Assembly: GCF_002341865.1 (NCBI RefSeq)
Contig: NZ_DDOV01000080.1
Location: 1 to 22,837, forward strand
Direction of reading: 5' to 3'
Origin: Clostridium sp. UBA2485
GTDB lineage: Bacteria > Bacillota > Clostridia > Clostridiales > Clostridiaceae
DNA length: 22,837 bases
The first letter of the stretch is position 1. Every line of letters begins with the position of its first letter. Below the pieces are notes generated by a model. It searched no databases. It was not told the origin of the DNA and worked only from the letters and a program-made list of their open reading frames with translations. Below, in pieces: positions 7,684-15,800 of the stretch. A program made the translations under genes and the position numbers.

Positions 7684-8208
7684 AAAATTCCATTAGTAAT
7701 GGTAGTTGTTATTATATATAATTATTAATAACAGACTATAGTTTAGTTAAACTCGAACAAGTTTTATAATCAACCGGATCCGACTATTAATATGCATTAT
7801 CTTAGCAGTTTCTGTGTCTAAACATGGATTGTCCAAGAGTGTATAATTCAAATAATTTTTTAATAGGGAAAATCTTTAATTATAAATCAATACAGTAATT
7901 AATTAATGGTATTAACAAGAATTTTTAAAAAGAAAGAAGGTTTATGATGAAAAGAAAGAAGTTATAGTCTATAAAGAACACACTGAAGCTCTACTTACAG
8001 GCAGTTGCTTTTTTGAGTAGTGAATAAGCTATATAAAATTAATGAAATTATTTACAGATGAGCTTTTTACTAATAACTTTTGAGAGAAAACCATAGAAAA
8101 TAAGGGAATTGTTTACTGTGGATCAATATAATAAAATATAGGCAAGATAGATACTGTTATTTTTTTGATGTATAAAATAGAGTGTTTTGTTAGCTAGGGG
8201 GTGTAGTT
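7684..8208. other. Intergenic stretch with short palindromes, no gene recognised
   Basis: About 525 bp without a credible ORF. Two perfect palindromes are present: CCATTA-G-TAATGG (7690-7702) and AGTTTA-GT-TAAACT (7740-7753). A mini-ORF with an AAGAAGG-type site near 7935-7965 encodes only seven residues. The remainder is AT-rich sequence, perhaps decayed genes. Confidence 0.45.
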
Positions 8209-8256
8209 ATGAAGAATAAAAACAGATTTTTGCTCTATGCAGGATTAGTCATATAA
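8209..8256 (+). CDS. Short leader peptide MKNKNRFLLYAGLVI
   Basis: Fifteen codons preceded by a good RBS (AGGGGGTG, 8195-8202). The stop TAA (8254-8256) is the last triplet of an RNA helix strand. The frame overlaps three complementary strands of the structured element at 8223-8318, which suggests a regulatory leader peptide more than a functional product. It may instead be the stub of a decayed membrane protein, since FLLYAGLVI is hydrophobic. No homologue recognised. Confidence 0.4.
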   Translation: MKNKNRFLLYAGLVI

Positions 8257-8318
8257 TTCAGCGGTTAGTTGCATAGAGGGTAAAAGATAATCGCTGTTTC
8301 ATTTATATGACAAATCTG
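8223..8318 (+). promoter_or_regulatory. Pseudoknot-capable structured RNA upstream of the CD3324-like gene
   Basis: Four complementary pairs fall within 96 nt. A: CAGATTT 8223-8229 with AAATCTG 8312-8318. B: CTCTATGCA 8233-8241 with TGCATAGAG 8270-8278. C: GTCATATAA 8248-8256 with TTATATGAC 8303-8311. D: CAGCGGTTA 8259-8267 with TAATCGCTG 8288-8296 (one G-U). A, C and D nest. B joins the A/C junction to the D loop, making an H-type pseudoknot or an alternative fold. The RBS of the next gene (AAGGAG, 8341-8346) lies 23 nt downstream, and GAGCA (8344-8348) can pair with TGCTC (8231-8235). It matches no riboswitch class that I know. Confidence 0.6.
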
Positions 8319-8353
8319 CAATCTTGTGAATTATAATAAAAAGGAGCAGGATT

Positions 8354-8623
8354 ATGGTGCAGTATATAAATGCAAAAGATGTTTTACCAGAAACATTAAT
8401 TCTTCAAATACAACAATATGTCGGTGGTAGTATAATTTATATACCTAAAAAGGATAATGATAAAAAATCATGGGGCACTTCTACGAACAGTAGAAATAAA
8501 ATTATTGAAAGAAACAATGAAATCAAGAAAAAGAAGAAGAATGGTTCAACAATAGATGAGCTTATGGCTGAATATCATTTGTCCTATGATACAATCAAGA
8601 GTATAATTTATAGAAAGAAATAG
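8354..8623 (+). CDS. CD3324-family HTH protein
   Basis: An 89-aa protein resembling the CD3324 family. The N-terminal YINAKDVLPETLILQIQQYVGGSIIYIPKK block is followed by a basic linker and a C-terminal helix-turn-helix (TIDELMAEYHLSYDTIKSIIYRKK), related to Mor/resolvase-type HTH. It is a likely small DNA-binding protein. ATG 8354 has AAGGAG 7 nt upstream. It is monocistronic with a terminator 4 nt after the stop. A structured leader with a small ORF precedes it and may control translation. Targets unknown. Confidence 0.8.
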   Translation: MVQYINAKDVLPETLILQIQQYVGGSIIYIPKKDNDKKSWGTSTNSRNKIIERNNEIKKKKKNGSTIDELMAEYHLSYDTIKSIIYRKK

Positions 8624-8626
8624 AAG

Positions 8627-8658
8627 AAAAGCAGTCGGTTGATAAACTGGCTGCTTTT
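8627..8658 (+). terminator. Terminator of the CD3324-like gene
   Basis: AAAAGCAGTC (8627-8636) pairs with GGCTGCTTTT (8649-8658) over 10 bp with one G-U, around a 12-nt loop. Confidence 0.8.
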
Positions 8659-8765
8659 GTGTATTTACATCTATAATTAAACTTTACATATTATTACTTT
8701 ATATTTTCCTTTATACTTTAATCATATATTGTAGCTTCAATATTTATAAGAGAACAATTTAGAAA

Positions 8766-8870
8766 GATGAACTTAAAAATTTTTATGAGAATCAACAAAA
8801 TGCTGAATCTTTACTTATTAATACCTAACTAACTTCAATTTTACATGACGATATTTTGCTACTGACATGA
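8766..8870 (+). pseudogene. Decayed coding remnant
   Basis: One frame reads DELKNFYENQQNAESLLINT, then TAA (8826-8828), then LTSILHDDILLLT and TGA. The composition looks protein-like, unlike the surrounding noncoding sequence, and there is no start codon or RBS. I could not assign a family. It may be the last trace of a gene lost from the 8.66-8.96 kb gap. Weak evidence. Confidence 0.25.
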
Positions 8871-8920
8871 TAGCGAATTATGCTTAAGATTAGTATTGAT
8901 ATTGATTTCTATGTAATAAA

Positions 8921-8947
8921 TTGTGAACAAAAAATTGTTTGTATAAT
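8921..8947 (+). promoter_or_regulatory. Promoter of the GNAT gene
   Basis: TTGTGA (8921-8926) and a perfect TATAAT (8942-8947) are 15 nt apart. An AACAA-AAAA-TTGTT inverted repeat (8926-8939) lies between them and may be an operator. Transcription would start near 8954, giving a leader of only about 12 nt that still contains the RBS. Confidence 0.45.
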
Positions 8948-8965
8948 ATGAAAGTGGGGAGAAAG

Positions 8966-9535
8966 ATGGGGAGTGAATATATAAAGAAACAAATTCATCA
9001 TATACTAAAAGGTAAAGCTATTGAACTTGTTCCTGTAACAAAGGAACATATGGAGTTTATATGTGATGAAGAAAGTAATTCAGAATTATGGTGTTATGAA
9101 GAATATGTTGAAACTAATAAGGAACGTATTCGAGAAAGGTTTACTAAAAGAATTGAAGAAAGTGATGTTTTCGACTTTATTATTAAACGAAGTTCAGATA
9201 GTGCACAGATGGGAGCAGCTTATATATGGCAATGTAGTTCTACACGTAAAAGTTGGGAAATTGGATATGTTCTCTTACCAGAGTTTCAAGGTAATGGATA
9301 TTGTTTAGAAAGTGCAAATCTTTTAATATCCTTTGCATTTAATGAATTAAATGCCCATAAAGTTATAGGTATGTGCCATTGCGATAATCTCAAGTCAGCA
9401 TCTGTAATGCAAAAGGCAGGAATGTCAAAACAGGGTGTATTTAGAGAAGAATATAAATGTGGAGGTAAGTGGGTAGATCAATTTTATTTTAGCATTTTAG
9501 AGCGAGAATATCATAAAATTTATAAAGAAAGTTAG
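8966..9535 (+). CDS. GNAT-family N-acetyltransferase (RimJ/RimL type)
   Basis: Acetyl-CoA-dependent N-acetyltransferase of the RimJ/RimL (Acetyltransf_3) type. The opening KAIELVPVTKEHMEFI, the EIGYVLLPEFQGNGYCLES acetyl-CoA loop (QGNGY is the Q/RxxGxG/A motif), the ALNAHKV-like NELNAHKVIGMCHCDNLKSASVMQKAGM segment and the C-terminal FSILEREY are all typical. ATG 8966 is preferred: GGGGAG (8956-8961) is 4 nt upstream and the promoter -10 ends at 8947. An upstream ATG at 8948 has no RBS and lies at the promoter edge. Substrate unknown; relatives acetylate ribosomal protein termini, antibiotics or small amines. Confidence 0.85.
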   Translation: MGSEYIKKQIHHILKGKAIELVPVTKEHMEFICDEESNSELWCYEEYVETNKERIRERFTKRIEESDVFDFIIKRSSDSAQMGAAYIWQCSSTRKSWEIGYVLLPEFQGNGYCLESANLLISFAFNELNAHKVIGMCHCDNLKSASVMQKAGMSKQGVFREEYKCGGKWVDQFYFSILEREYHKIYKES

Positions 9536-10333
9536 TTTTAAATTCATATACTATAAGTATTATGAGCGTGATGCGAAGCAATATTGTTATAAGAACTAAG
9601 GGAAGCTCAAGCTTCCATTTAATAACACTATAAGCAGGTTGTTAGGTATATGATAAGATGTATATTTTTATTCATAGTATTATGGAATTAGAATTTATGA
9701 ATTATTAATAATGGAGAGTGGAATTACTATTAAGAACAATGTATTGTGGAACGAAAGTGTAGAAGCATTCATAAATGATTTATATTTATTAAGGCATTTT
9801 CTAACAAGCACTTGTCTTTCATATGCTGAATTTAATTAATACGTGAAATAAAAAGAAAAAATAATTTTTAGTATATTTTAAGGCTATGCTTTGATTCTAC
9901 CATAGAAAAAATTCACAATTTTTAAGATTGCGTATTTTTTTATTTTAATTATAAAAATATACATTGGATGCAATCAGGCTACAGCTCTACTAATGAAACA
10001 TAGGAAAATTTAAACTTTTAACATACAAACTTAGTTGGAGAAACACCATATAGCATACATGCAACTATTTGCTGGTCAGAGTACATTTTTGGTCTACCTT
10101 TTGTATTTAGTATTGTTACCTTCAAGATTCATAAAGGTAATGTTAACAGCTCTAAAAATTTTATACTCTAAGATTCTTTTACGCTTACGATTATTAATAG
10201 TAAAGATTGGAGTTTATTTACACTGTGCTATCTAGAAAAAATATTAAAAATCTAATGGCTTAGTAACATAAATGTTAAATGTATAATATATTATAAATGA
10301 AGCAAATTTAAAAGAATAAGGAGGTAACTCAAT
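9536..10333. other. Gene-poor stretch with small decayed frames
   Basis: About 800 bp. A perfect GGAAGC-TCAA-GCTTCC hairpin at 9601-9616 follows the GNAT gene but lacks a T tract. A 42-codon frame at 9711-9839 has no RBS. Around 10037-10240 a frame reads GETPYSIHATICWSEYIFGLPF onward with one internal TAA and a similar-looking continuation, which could be an old gene fragment. I could not assign any of these to a family. Confidence 0.4.
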
Positions 10334-10882
10334 ATGACAAATTACTGTTGTTTAAATGAAGAATCACAAGAATTTAAGTCATTAATATTCAATGCAGGAA
10401 CCATGAATGACGGTACTGAGAGTATACCTGATACTGTACCACTTGGAAATGCTAATTCTAGTATTAGAATATTAGGATGGCTTTTACCTCAAGGTGATAC
10501 AGATGAATATTCATTAACTTTTAGTGTGCCAAAAGATGCTCGTAATAGATGTGAAAAAGCTAAAGTTTTTGTTCATTTATTAACTGATAATTCAAATACA
10601 CCAACTGGAAATATGTTTGCAATTAGACTTTCATCATTATTCGCTAGAGCTAATGGTGTAGTAAATGCGGCTAATATAATGGTTAATAATAGTGGCAATA
10701 TTCCAATTCAAAACTCACCAGGAAATTTTCAATATAATCATTATGTTTTAGAATTTGACTTAGATGATATTATTAAAGCTGAAGATTTTGCATTGTTGAG
10801 CGTTGCTCGTATTGCAGTTAATAATGACTATGCTGGTGCATTACTTTTAACTAGTATAGAGTTTAGATATTTAAGCCACTAA
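10334..10882 (+). CDS. Unrecognised 182-aa protein, probably beta-rich
   Basis: A strong RBS (AAGGAGGT) precedes the ATG. No signal peptide or membrane helix is visible. Residues 15-60 and 75-182 are rich in alternating hydrophobic strands with Asn/Gly turns (SIRILGWLLPQGDTDEYSLTFSVP; KVFVHLLTDNSN; NHYVLEFDLDDI; ALLSVARIAVNND; LLLTSIEFRY), which suggests a beta-sandwich or jelly-roll. Overall it resembles surface or capsule-like structural proteins more than enzymes, and a spore-surface role is conceivable. None of this is shown by motif. It is flanked by decayed DNA and a perfect AT-only hairpin, consistent with an accessory gene. Confidence 0.7.
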   Translation: MTNYCCLNEESQEFKSLIFNAGTMNDGTESIPDTVPLGNANSSIRILGWLLPQGDTDEYSLTFSVPKDARNRCEKAKVFVHLLTDNSNTPTGNMFAIRLSSLFARANGVVNAANIMVNNSGNIPIQNSPGNFQYNHYVLEFDLDDIIKAEDFALLSVARIAVNNDYAGALLLTSIEFRYLSH

Positions 10883-10910
10883 GTATAAAAATAAGACAAG
10901 CTAATCAAAG

Positions 10911-10942
10911 TTAAATAAAATATTAAAAAATATTTTATTTAA
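10911..10942 (+). terminator. AT-only perfect hairpin after the 10334-10882 gene
   Basis: A 14-bp perfect inverted repeat (TTAAATAAAATATT / AATATTTTATTTAA) surrounds an AAAA loop. It is composed wholly of A and T, so it is a weak intrinsic terminator or could act in both directions. Confidence 0.5.
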
Positions 10943-10999
10943 AATTTTGAATGGCAAATAAACTGCCTAAAACACAAAAATTATAGAAAATGTAAATAA

Positions 11000-11098
11000 T
11001 TAAGCTGTGTGGTTAAGAGATATTCTAGAATGAATTTTAGAATGTCTTTTCCCATATGGCTTGTCTTCATCTTCAAGTTTCAGTTCTAAAGTAGGCAT
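11000..11098 (-). CDS. Possible 32-aa peptide or frame-shifted gene tail
   Basis: ATG (cat at 11096-11098) opens a 32-codon frame rich in charged residues (MPTLELKLEDEDKPYGKR at its start). There is no strong RBS. It begins inside the end of the esterase remnant in another frame, so it could be that gene's frame-shifted tail. Low confidence as a real gene. Confidence 0.2.
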   Translation of the reverse strand: MPTLELKLEDEDKPYGKRHSKIHSRISLNHTA

Positions 11099-11363
11099 AT
11101 GTCCTCAACATATGCTGATGTCGAAATATATTGTGAAGAGCTACATAACCACCAACAGATGCCCCTTCTATATATCTTCCTTTTCTATCTTTTATAGTAT
11201 TAAAAGTTTTATCTGTTAAAGGTATTATCTCTTTTATAAAGTAATTTTCATACATTCCTAAAGTTATGATTCTATTATTATGTCCAGAATCAATAATGTA
11301 GTGGAGAGTAAATATGTTAAGAACGGTTCCAAAGTTATTACCATATATTATAACATTATATGG
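11073..11363 (-). pseudogene. Esterase (alpha/beta hydrolase) fragment
   Basis: An open minus-strand frame of about 96 codons between two stops matches the middle of a PF00756-type esterase. It includes DSGHNNRIITLG, ENYFIKEIIPLTDKTFNTIKDRKGRYIEG and the nucleophile elbow GASVGG (the Ser is the catalytic one). The enzyme's N-terminal part and its C-terminal Asp/His region are missing. An internal ATG at 11255 gives a 60-codon ORF, but homology starts well before it. The fragment overlaps the 5' leader of the flavoenzyme gene on the opposite strand. Gene remnant. Confidence 0.65.
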
Positions 11364-11387
11364 TTAATAAGGTTGGAGGAAATTAAT

Positions 11388-12710
11388 ATGATAGAGGGGT
11401 TAACAGGAATTGTTATAACTAAAGAAGATAAAAGTTATAATATTGTTCGTAGAACTGCAAATTTATATTTTAGTTACTACCCAAAGGTAATTGTATATCC
11501 TAATAATATAACAGATGTAGTTAATGCAGTAAATTGGTCAAGAAAGCAAGGATTAAATATACGCTGTAGAAGTGGTGGTCATAACTATGAAGCATTTTCT
11601 GTGGCAAATGATGCTGTTGTGATAGATGTTTCTAATTTGCTTGATTTTGAAATAGATACGAGCAAAGGTTATATAAGAATAGGGGCAGGATATAGGCAAG
11701 AACAACTTCATCCTAAGGTAACTCAATATGGATTTGCATTTGTTGGAGGAGGATGTCAATCTATTGGAGTTACAGGAATTACATTAGGAGGAGGAGTTAG
11801 CTTTCTACAAAGGGAATATGGGCTAGTATGCGATAGTTTAGTAGAAGCACAAATAGTAGATGCTTTTGGTAGGATAATAACTGCTAATTCATATCAAAAT
11901 CAAGATTTATTTGCTGCATTAAGGGGAGCAGGTAGCAATAATTTTGGAGTAGTAGTGTCACTTACTTTTAAAGTATATCCAGTTGATAAAGTAACAGTAA
12001 TGACTGCCAGGTGGCCTAGAAAGAGTAGATATGAAGTAATTCAAGCATTTCAAAAGGTAGGGGAATATTTAGATAATAGGTATACCATTAAGGTTTCTAT
12101 GACTAAAGATGCTATTGAACTATATGGAGTAGGGGTAAGAAGCACAGAAAAAGAAATGGAACAAGCTTTAAGTGATTTATTAAAAGTTCCTAATAAAATA
12201 AATTATACAACAAAGCATATTAGTTTTAAGGAATCTGTACAGGGGCGTCCAGGTTTTGTGCCTACACCAAAAGGATTTAAGAATACAGGATTACTTGCAT
12301 ATAATTCATTAGGAAAAGAACCTTGCCAAATAATGTTTGACTATTTAGATAATTCGCCACCTATACAGCCACCTATAGACATTGAATTCCTCTTATTGGG
12401 AGGAAAGATTGCAGAAAATGAAGGGTTGCCTAGCGCTTTTCCTCATAGGCATGCTAAAGTATTAATACAAATTGAGGCTGAATGGATTCTTAAATATAGT
12501 ATGTATGCTAATGATACAATTAGGTGGGTAAATGGTTTAAGAAATTCCTTACTTCCATATGCAGGCTTTGGGTATCTTAACTATTGTGATATTAATATAC
12601 CTGATTATTTATATAGTTATTTTGGCAATAATGTATCCTGGCTAAAAACTGTGAAAGAAAAATATGATCCATATAACTTATTTTATTATCCTCAAGGACT
12701 AAATTTATAG
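11388..12710 (+). CDS. BBE-like FAD-dependent oxidoreductase (bicovalent flavin)
   Basis: A 440-aa flavoenzyme of the berberine-bridge-enzyme/oligosaccharide-oxidase family. Residues 30-205 form the FAD_binding_4 fold. RSGGHNY contains His65, the expected 8-alpha-histidyl FAD link, and VGGGCQSIGVTG contains Cys123, the expected 6-S-cysteinyl link. The C-terminal BBE domain (about 395-438, YFGNNVSWLKTVKEKYDPYNLFYYPQ) is intact. Family members oxidise sugars, alcohols or secondary-metabolite intermediates; the substrate here is unknown. There is no signal peptide. ATG 11388 is chosen for its RBS (TTGGAGGA, 11374-11381). An in-frame ATG at 11280 has no RBS and lies in the esterase remnant. Confidence 0.9.
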   Translation: MIEGLTGIVITKEDKSYNIVRRTANLYFSYYPKVIVYPNNITDVVNAVNWSRKQGLNIRCRSGGHNYEAFSVANDAVVIDVSNLLDFEIDTSKGYIRIGAGYRQEQLHPKVTQYGFAFVGGGCQSIGVTGITLGGGVSFLQREYGLVCDSLVEAQIVDAFGRIITANSYQNQDLFAALRGAGSNNFGVVVSLTFKVYPVDKVTVMTARWPRKSRYEVIQAFQKVGEYLDNRYTIKVSMTKDAIELYGVGVRSTEKEMEQALSDLLKVPNKINYTTKHISFKESVQGRPGFVPTPKGFKNTGLLAYNSLGKEPCQIMFDYLDNSPPIQPPIDIEFLLLGGKIAENEGLPSAFPHRHAKVLIQIEAEWILKYSMYANDTIRWVNGLRNSLLPYAGFGYLNYCDINIPDYLYSYFGNNVSWLKTVKEKYDPYNLFYYPQGLNL

Positions 12711-13042
12711 GTAGTGGATATACTGAAATAATATTTAAACTAAGCTTATGAGTAGCAGCAAAAAATGAACCAAATTACCAGGGAAATAAGCTAATCTAAG
12801 TAGTGGCGATGCAAATGAATGGTGGGAATATAATATGGATGAGAAAGCATATCAACATTCGAATATAAGAAAAGACCACTGGAGGATTCTCAGTGGTCCA
12901 ATCTTAACTTTTTAATAATTACTATTTTGGAAGAATATACATCTTATTTTATACACCAATTACCAAAAATACTTTTGTATTCACTTTGAGCCTAAGATAT
13001 AATGTAGCTAAATATTGTTTATATAAATGAATGTGTAAATAA
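12711..13042. other. Convergent intergenic region
   Basis: Separates the plus-strand flavoenzyme gene from the minus-strand importer. The frame 12790-12915 is open for 41 codons and reads like protein (SGDANEWWEYNMDEKAYQHS), but it has no RBS and runs through the terminator. It is probably a remnant of a lost gene. No family assigned. Confidence 0.4.
12874..12915. terminator. Hairpin between convergent genes
   Basis: GACCACTG (12874-12881) pairs with CAGTGGTC (12891-12898) around a 9-nt loop. An interrupted T tract follows at 12904-12913. It may serve either flanking transcript. Confidence 0.55.
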
Positions 13043-14050
13043 TTAATTTTTTTCAGTTTTAATATATGTTATGTTTTTATCATCAATTTTTTCCAAAGAA
13101 AGAGATTTTAAAGTATCTTCATTAACTATTATTTGAGTTTCATCTAACATAGTTACAGGAATATTGGATATTTCTTCGCCATTTAAAACTTTAACAGCAA
13201 GTTCTCCAGTTTTGTAACCTAATTTTTCATAGTCTATACCTTGACAAGCAAGTGCACCAGATTTGACAGAACCATCTTCGGAAGATATTACTGGCACTTT
13301 ATTATTAGTAGCAATTTTAGAAACTATTGGTATGGATGAAACAATTAAGTTATCTGTTGGAACATATAAAACATCTATTTTACCTACTAAACTAGACATA
13401 GCTTGACTGATTTCCATTGAAGAGGAAACACCTTTTTCTACAACTTTATAATTATTTTTAGATGCATACTCTTTTAGAGTATCAACTTGTATCTTTGAAT
13501 TTACTTCACTAGTATTATATAGAACACCTATAGTTTTAGCACCTGGGATAAACATTTTAATTAATTCTAGATTTTTATCTATAGATATGTAATCTGATGT
13601 ACCTGATACATTTCCTTCAGGTTTATCTGTAGATTTTACTAGACCAGCAGCAACTGGATCAGTAACAGCAGTTATTAGAATTGGTATATCTTTAGTTGCA
13701 TTGTAAGCTGCTTGAGCTGATGGCGTTGATATAGCATATATTAAATCCTTTTTATCAGATACAAACTTATTTGCAATCATTTGAGTTGTAGGCATATCAT
13801 TTTGGGCATTTTGATAATCAATTTTTATATTTTCTCCATCTTTATACCCACTATCTTCTAGTGCCTTTATGAATCCATCTCTTGCTTTATCTAAAGATGG
13901 ATGTTCTACTAGCTGAGTAATACCTATTGTTTTGATATCCTTATTTGAATCAGATAATTTATCATTATTATCCTTAGAACAGCCTGTAAGTAAAGAAACT
14001 CCAATTGTCCCTACTAAAATTAAATTCATTAACTTATTTTTTATTGTCAT
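13043..14050 (-). CDS. ABC transporter substrate-binding lipoprotein (TrpX-like)
   Basis: Extracytoplasmic solute receptor of the ABC_sub_bind family (PF04392). Residues 1-23 form a lipoprotein signal ending in the lipobox LLTG-C, with the lipidated Cys at 24, followed by a Ser/Asp/Asn-rich linker. The mature protein shows the family's two-lobe periplasmic fold (IGITQLVEHPSLDKARDGF; DPVAAGLVKS; TIGVLYNTSEVNS; PVISSEDGSVKSGALACQGIDYEKLG). RBS AGGAGG is 8 nt ahead of the ATG. It is the last gene of the operon, 84 nt after the ATPase. Relatives are predicted tryptophan or other aromatic amino-acid importers. Substrate here is inferred. Confidence 0.88.
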   Translation of the reverse strand: MTIKNKLMNLILVGTIGVSLLTGCSKDNNDKLSDSNKDIKTIGITQLVEHPSLDKARDGFIKALEDSGYKDGENIKIDYQNAQNDMPTTQMIANKFVSDKKDLIYAISTPSAQAAYNATKDIPILITAVTDPVAAGLVKSTDKPEGNVSGTSDYISIDKNLELIKMFIPGAKTIGVLYNTSEVNSKIQVDTLKEYASKNNYKVVEKGVSSSMEISQAMSSLVGKIDVLYVPTDNLIVSSIPIVSKIATNNKVPVISSEDGSVKSGALACQGIDYEKLGYKTGELAVKVLNGEEISNIPVTMLDETQIIVNEDTLKSLSLEKIDDKNITYIKTEKN

Positions 14051-14134
14051 AATATAATCCTCCTAAATTTTATTTTTATATATGTAGTTAAATCTATATA
14101 TTAATTAATTAGACTATAAATTAAACCTTACATT

Positions 14135-14890
14135 TTAAACAGCATATTCAAATTTATCTAGTATTTCTTCTATAGTTATATTTGATTTTTCCTCATCACT
14201 TATATCTAAAATGACTTCCCCTTTATGAAGCATTATAAGTCTATCACCATAGCTAATAGCATGCTTTAGATTATGAGTTACCATTAGTGTGGTTATATTT
14301 TTTTCTCTAACAATTTTATTAGTTAAATCTATAATTTCATCTGAAGTTTTAGGATCTAAAGCAGCAGTGTGTTCATCTAGTAATAAAACCTTTGGATTTG
14401 TGATAGTGGACATAATTAGGGAAAGTGCTTGTCTTTGACCACCTGATAGATATTTTACTTGAATATCTAAATATTTTTTTAAATCAAGTGATATACCTTC
14501 TAATAAGTCTTCCATAACTTCAGTTTTATGACGAAGACATTTTTTTAGATTTAGTAAGCTTCCTTTGTTTAAAGCTAAGGATAAATTTTCTTTAACTGTC
14601 ATAGAAGGACAAGTACCTAAACTTGGATCTTGGAAAGCCATGCTTATTAGCTGAGTTTTCTTATGTTCAGCTAGCTTTGTTAAATTATTACCCTCTAATA
14701 AAATATCTCCTTGGCTTTCTTTTATAAAACCTGAAATTATATTAAGTAAAGTAGATTTACCTGTGCCATTACTTCCGATGATACTAACAAATTCACCCTT
14801 ATTTATATTTAGTGAAAGATCTTTGAAAATTATATTAGGATCTCCGTATGGATTAGGAAATGCTTTTGAAATATTCTTAATCTGTAACAT
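14135..14890 (-). CDS. ABC transporter ATP-binding protein
   Basis: Cytoplasmic ATPase of the importer (251 aa). Walker A GSNGTGKST (about 39-47), Q-loop AFQDPS, signature LSGGQRQ, Walker B VLLLDEH, and H-loop TLMVTHNL are all intact. The catalytic Glu follows the Walker B Asp. The gene overlaps the permease's last 14 bases, so the two are translationally coupled; GAGGTG precedes its ATG inside the permease end. Confidence 0.93.
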   Translation of the reverse strand: MLQIKNISKAFPNPYGDPNIIFKDLSLNINKGEFVSIIGSNGTGKSTLLNIISGFIKESQGDILLEGNNLTKLAEHKKTQLISMAFQDPSLGTCPSMTVKENLSLALNKGSLLNLKKCLRHKTEVMEDLLEGISLDLKKYLDIQVKYLSGGQRQALSLIMSTITNPKVLLLDEHTAALDPKTSDEIIDLTNKIVREKNITTLMVTHNLKHAISYGDRLIMLHKGEVILDISDEEKSNITIEEILDKFEYAV

Positions 14891-15770
14891 TTAAAGCACC
14901 TCTTCTCTTTAAATTTTTATAATTACTATTGTTATTAGAAAAAACATTTAAGTTACCAACACTTAAGAATAAAATTATTACTATAGAAGTCATTAACTTT
15001 AAGTTATTAGGAGATACTATGCCTAAATCTATTGCAAAATAAATTGTAAATTGGTAAATTAAAGTCCCTAATAATATAGATGTTGTTGGCTTAATAAATG
15101 TAAGTCTCTTAAATATGGAGGTGCCAATTATAATTGATGCTATTCCAAGTATTAAAGTACCAATCCCTAAATTAATATCAGAGAATCCTTGAAATTGAGC
15201 AAACAAGCTACCAGATAAAGCAACAAGAGCATTAGATAGCATTAATCCTAATATTTTTATAATACCAATATCAATTCCCAATGATTTAACCATTTGAGGA
15301 TTATCACCAACAGCTCTTAATGCATATCCAAGGCCAGTAGTTAAGAATAAATCTAAAGTAAATTTGCAAAACAATACAATTGCTGCAACTAATATCAGTG
15401 GGGAAATGTCCATATTAAATAGGTGATTGAGGTCAAATAATGGAACGTTTGACTTTCCCATTATGCCTAGATTAATAGAGTAAAGCATACCCATAACTAA
15501 GATTCCTGAAAGTAAGTTAGAAATTTTAAGTTTAATATGTAAAATACCAGTAACAAGACCAGAAATTAAACCACATACCATAGCTAATAAGGTTCCAATT
15601 ATTGGAGAGATATTGTTAGTTAAAGAGAAAGCAATAATAGCTCCGCCTAATGAGAAACTTCCATCAACAGATAAGTCTGGGAAATCTAAAATTTTATAGT
15701 TGATATAAATACCTAATACCATAATTGATAAAATTAAACTTTGTATTACTACAGATATAATTCCTGTCAT
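14877..15770 (-). CDS. ABC transporter permease (TrpY-like)
   Basis: Integral membrane permease of the BPD_transp_2 type (297 aa) with about eight hydrophobic helices. The family motif LDFPDLSVDGSFSLGGA (about 28-44) and GYALRAVGDNPQMVKSLGID, the EAA-like coupling loop, are visible. ATG 15770 is chosen: AGGAG (15778-15782) is 7 nt upstream. An in-frame ATG at 15863 would read through two terminator hairpins and has no RBS. First gene of a permease-ATPase-receptor operon, with the receptor unusually last. The long attenuator-like leader lies directly upstream. Confidence 0.9.
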   Translation of the reverse strand: MTGIISVVIQSLILSIMVLGIYINYKILDFPDLSVDGSFSLGGAIIAFSLTNNISPIIGTLLAMVCGLISGLVTGILHIKLKISNLLSGILVMGMLYSINLGIMGKSNVPLFDLNHLFNMDISPLILVAAIVLFCKFTLDLFLTTGLGYALRAVGDNPQMVKSLGIDIGIIKILGLMLSNALVALSGSLFAQFQGFSDINLGIGTLILGIASIIIGTSIFKRLTFIKPTTSILLGTLIYQFTIYFAIDLGIVSPNNLKLMTSIVIILFLSVGNLNVFSNNNSNYKNLKRRGALNVTD

Positions 15771-15800
15771 AAAAGCACTCCTTTTAAAATTTATTTTGTA

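Noticed and set aside
8223..8318. tmRNA, known riboswitch or ribozyme
   Set aside because: No tmRNA tag or tRNA-like end, and none of the conserved cores of the riboswitch and ribozyme classes that I could compare by eye.
9711..9839. 42-codon ORF
   Set aside because: No Shine-Dalgarno, no family, and it lies inside decayed intergenic DNA.
10035..10235. 66-codon plus-strand hydrophobic frame
   Set aside because: No ATG-RBS pair. Another frame over the same bases looks more protein-like but contains a stop; treated as possible remnant DNA.
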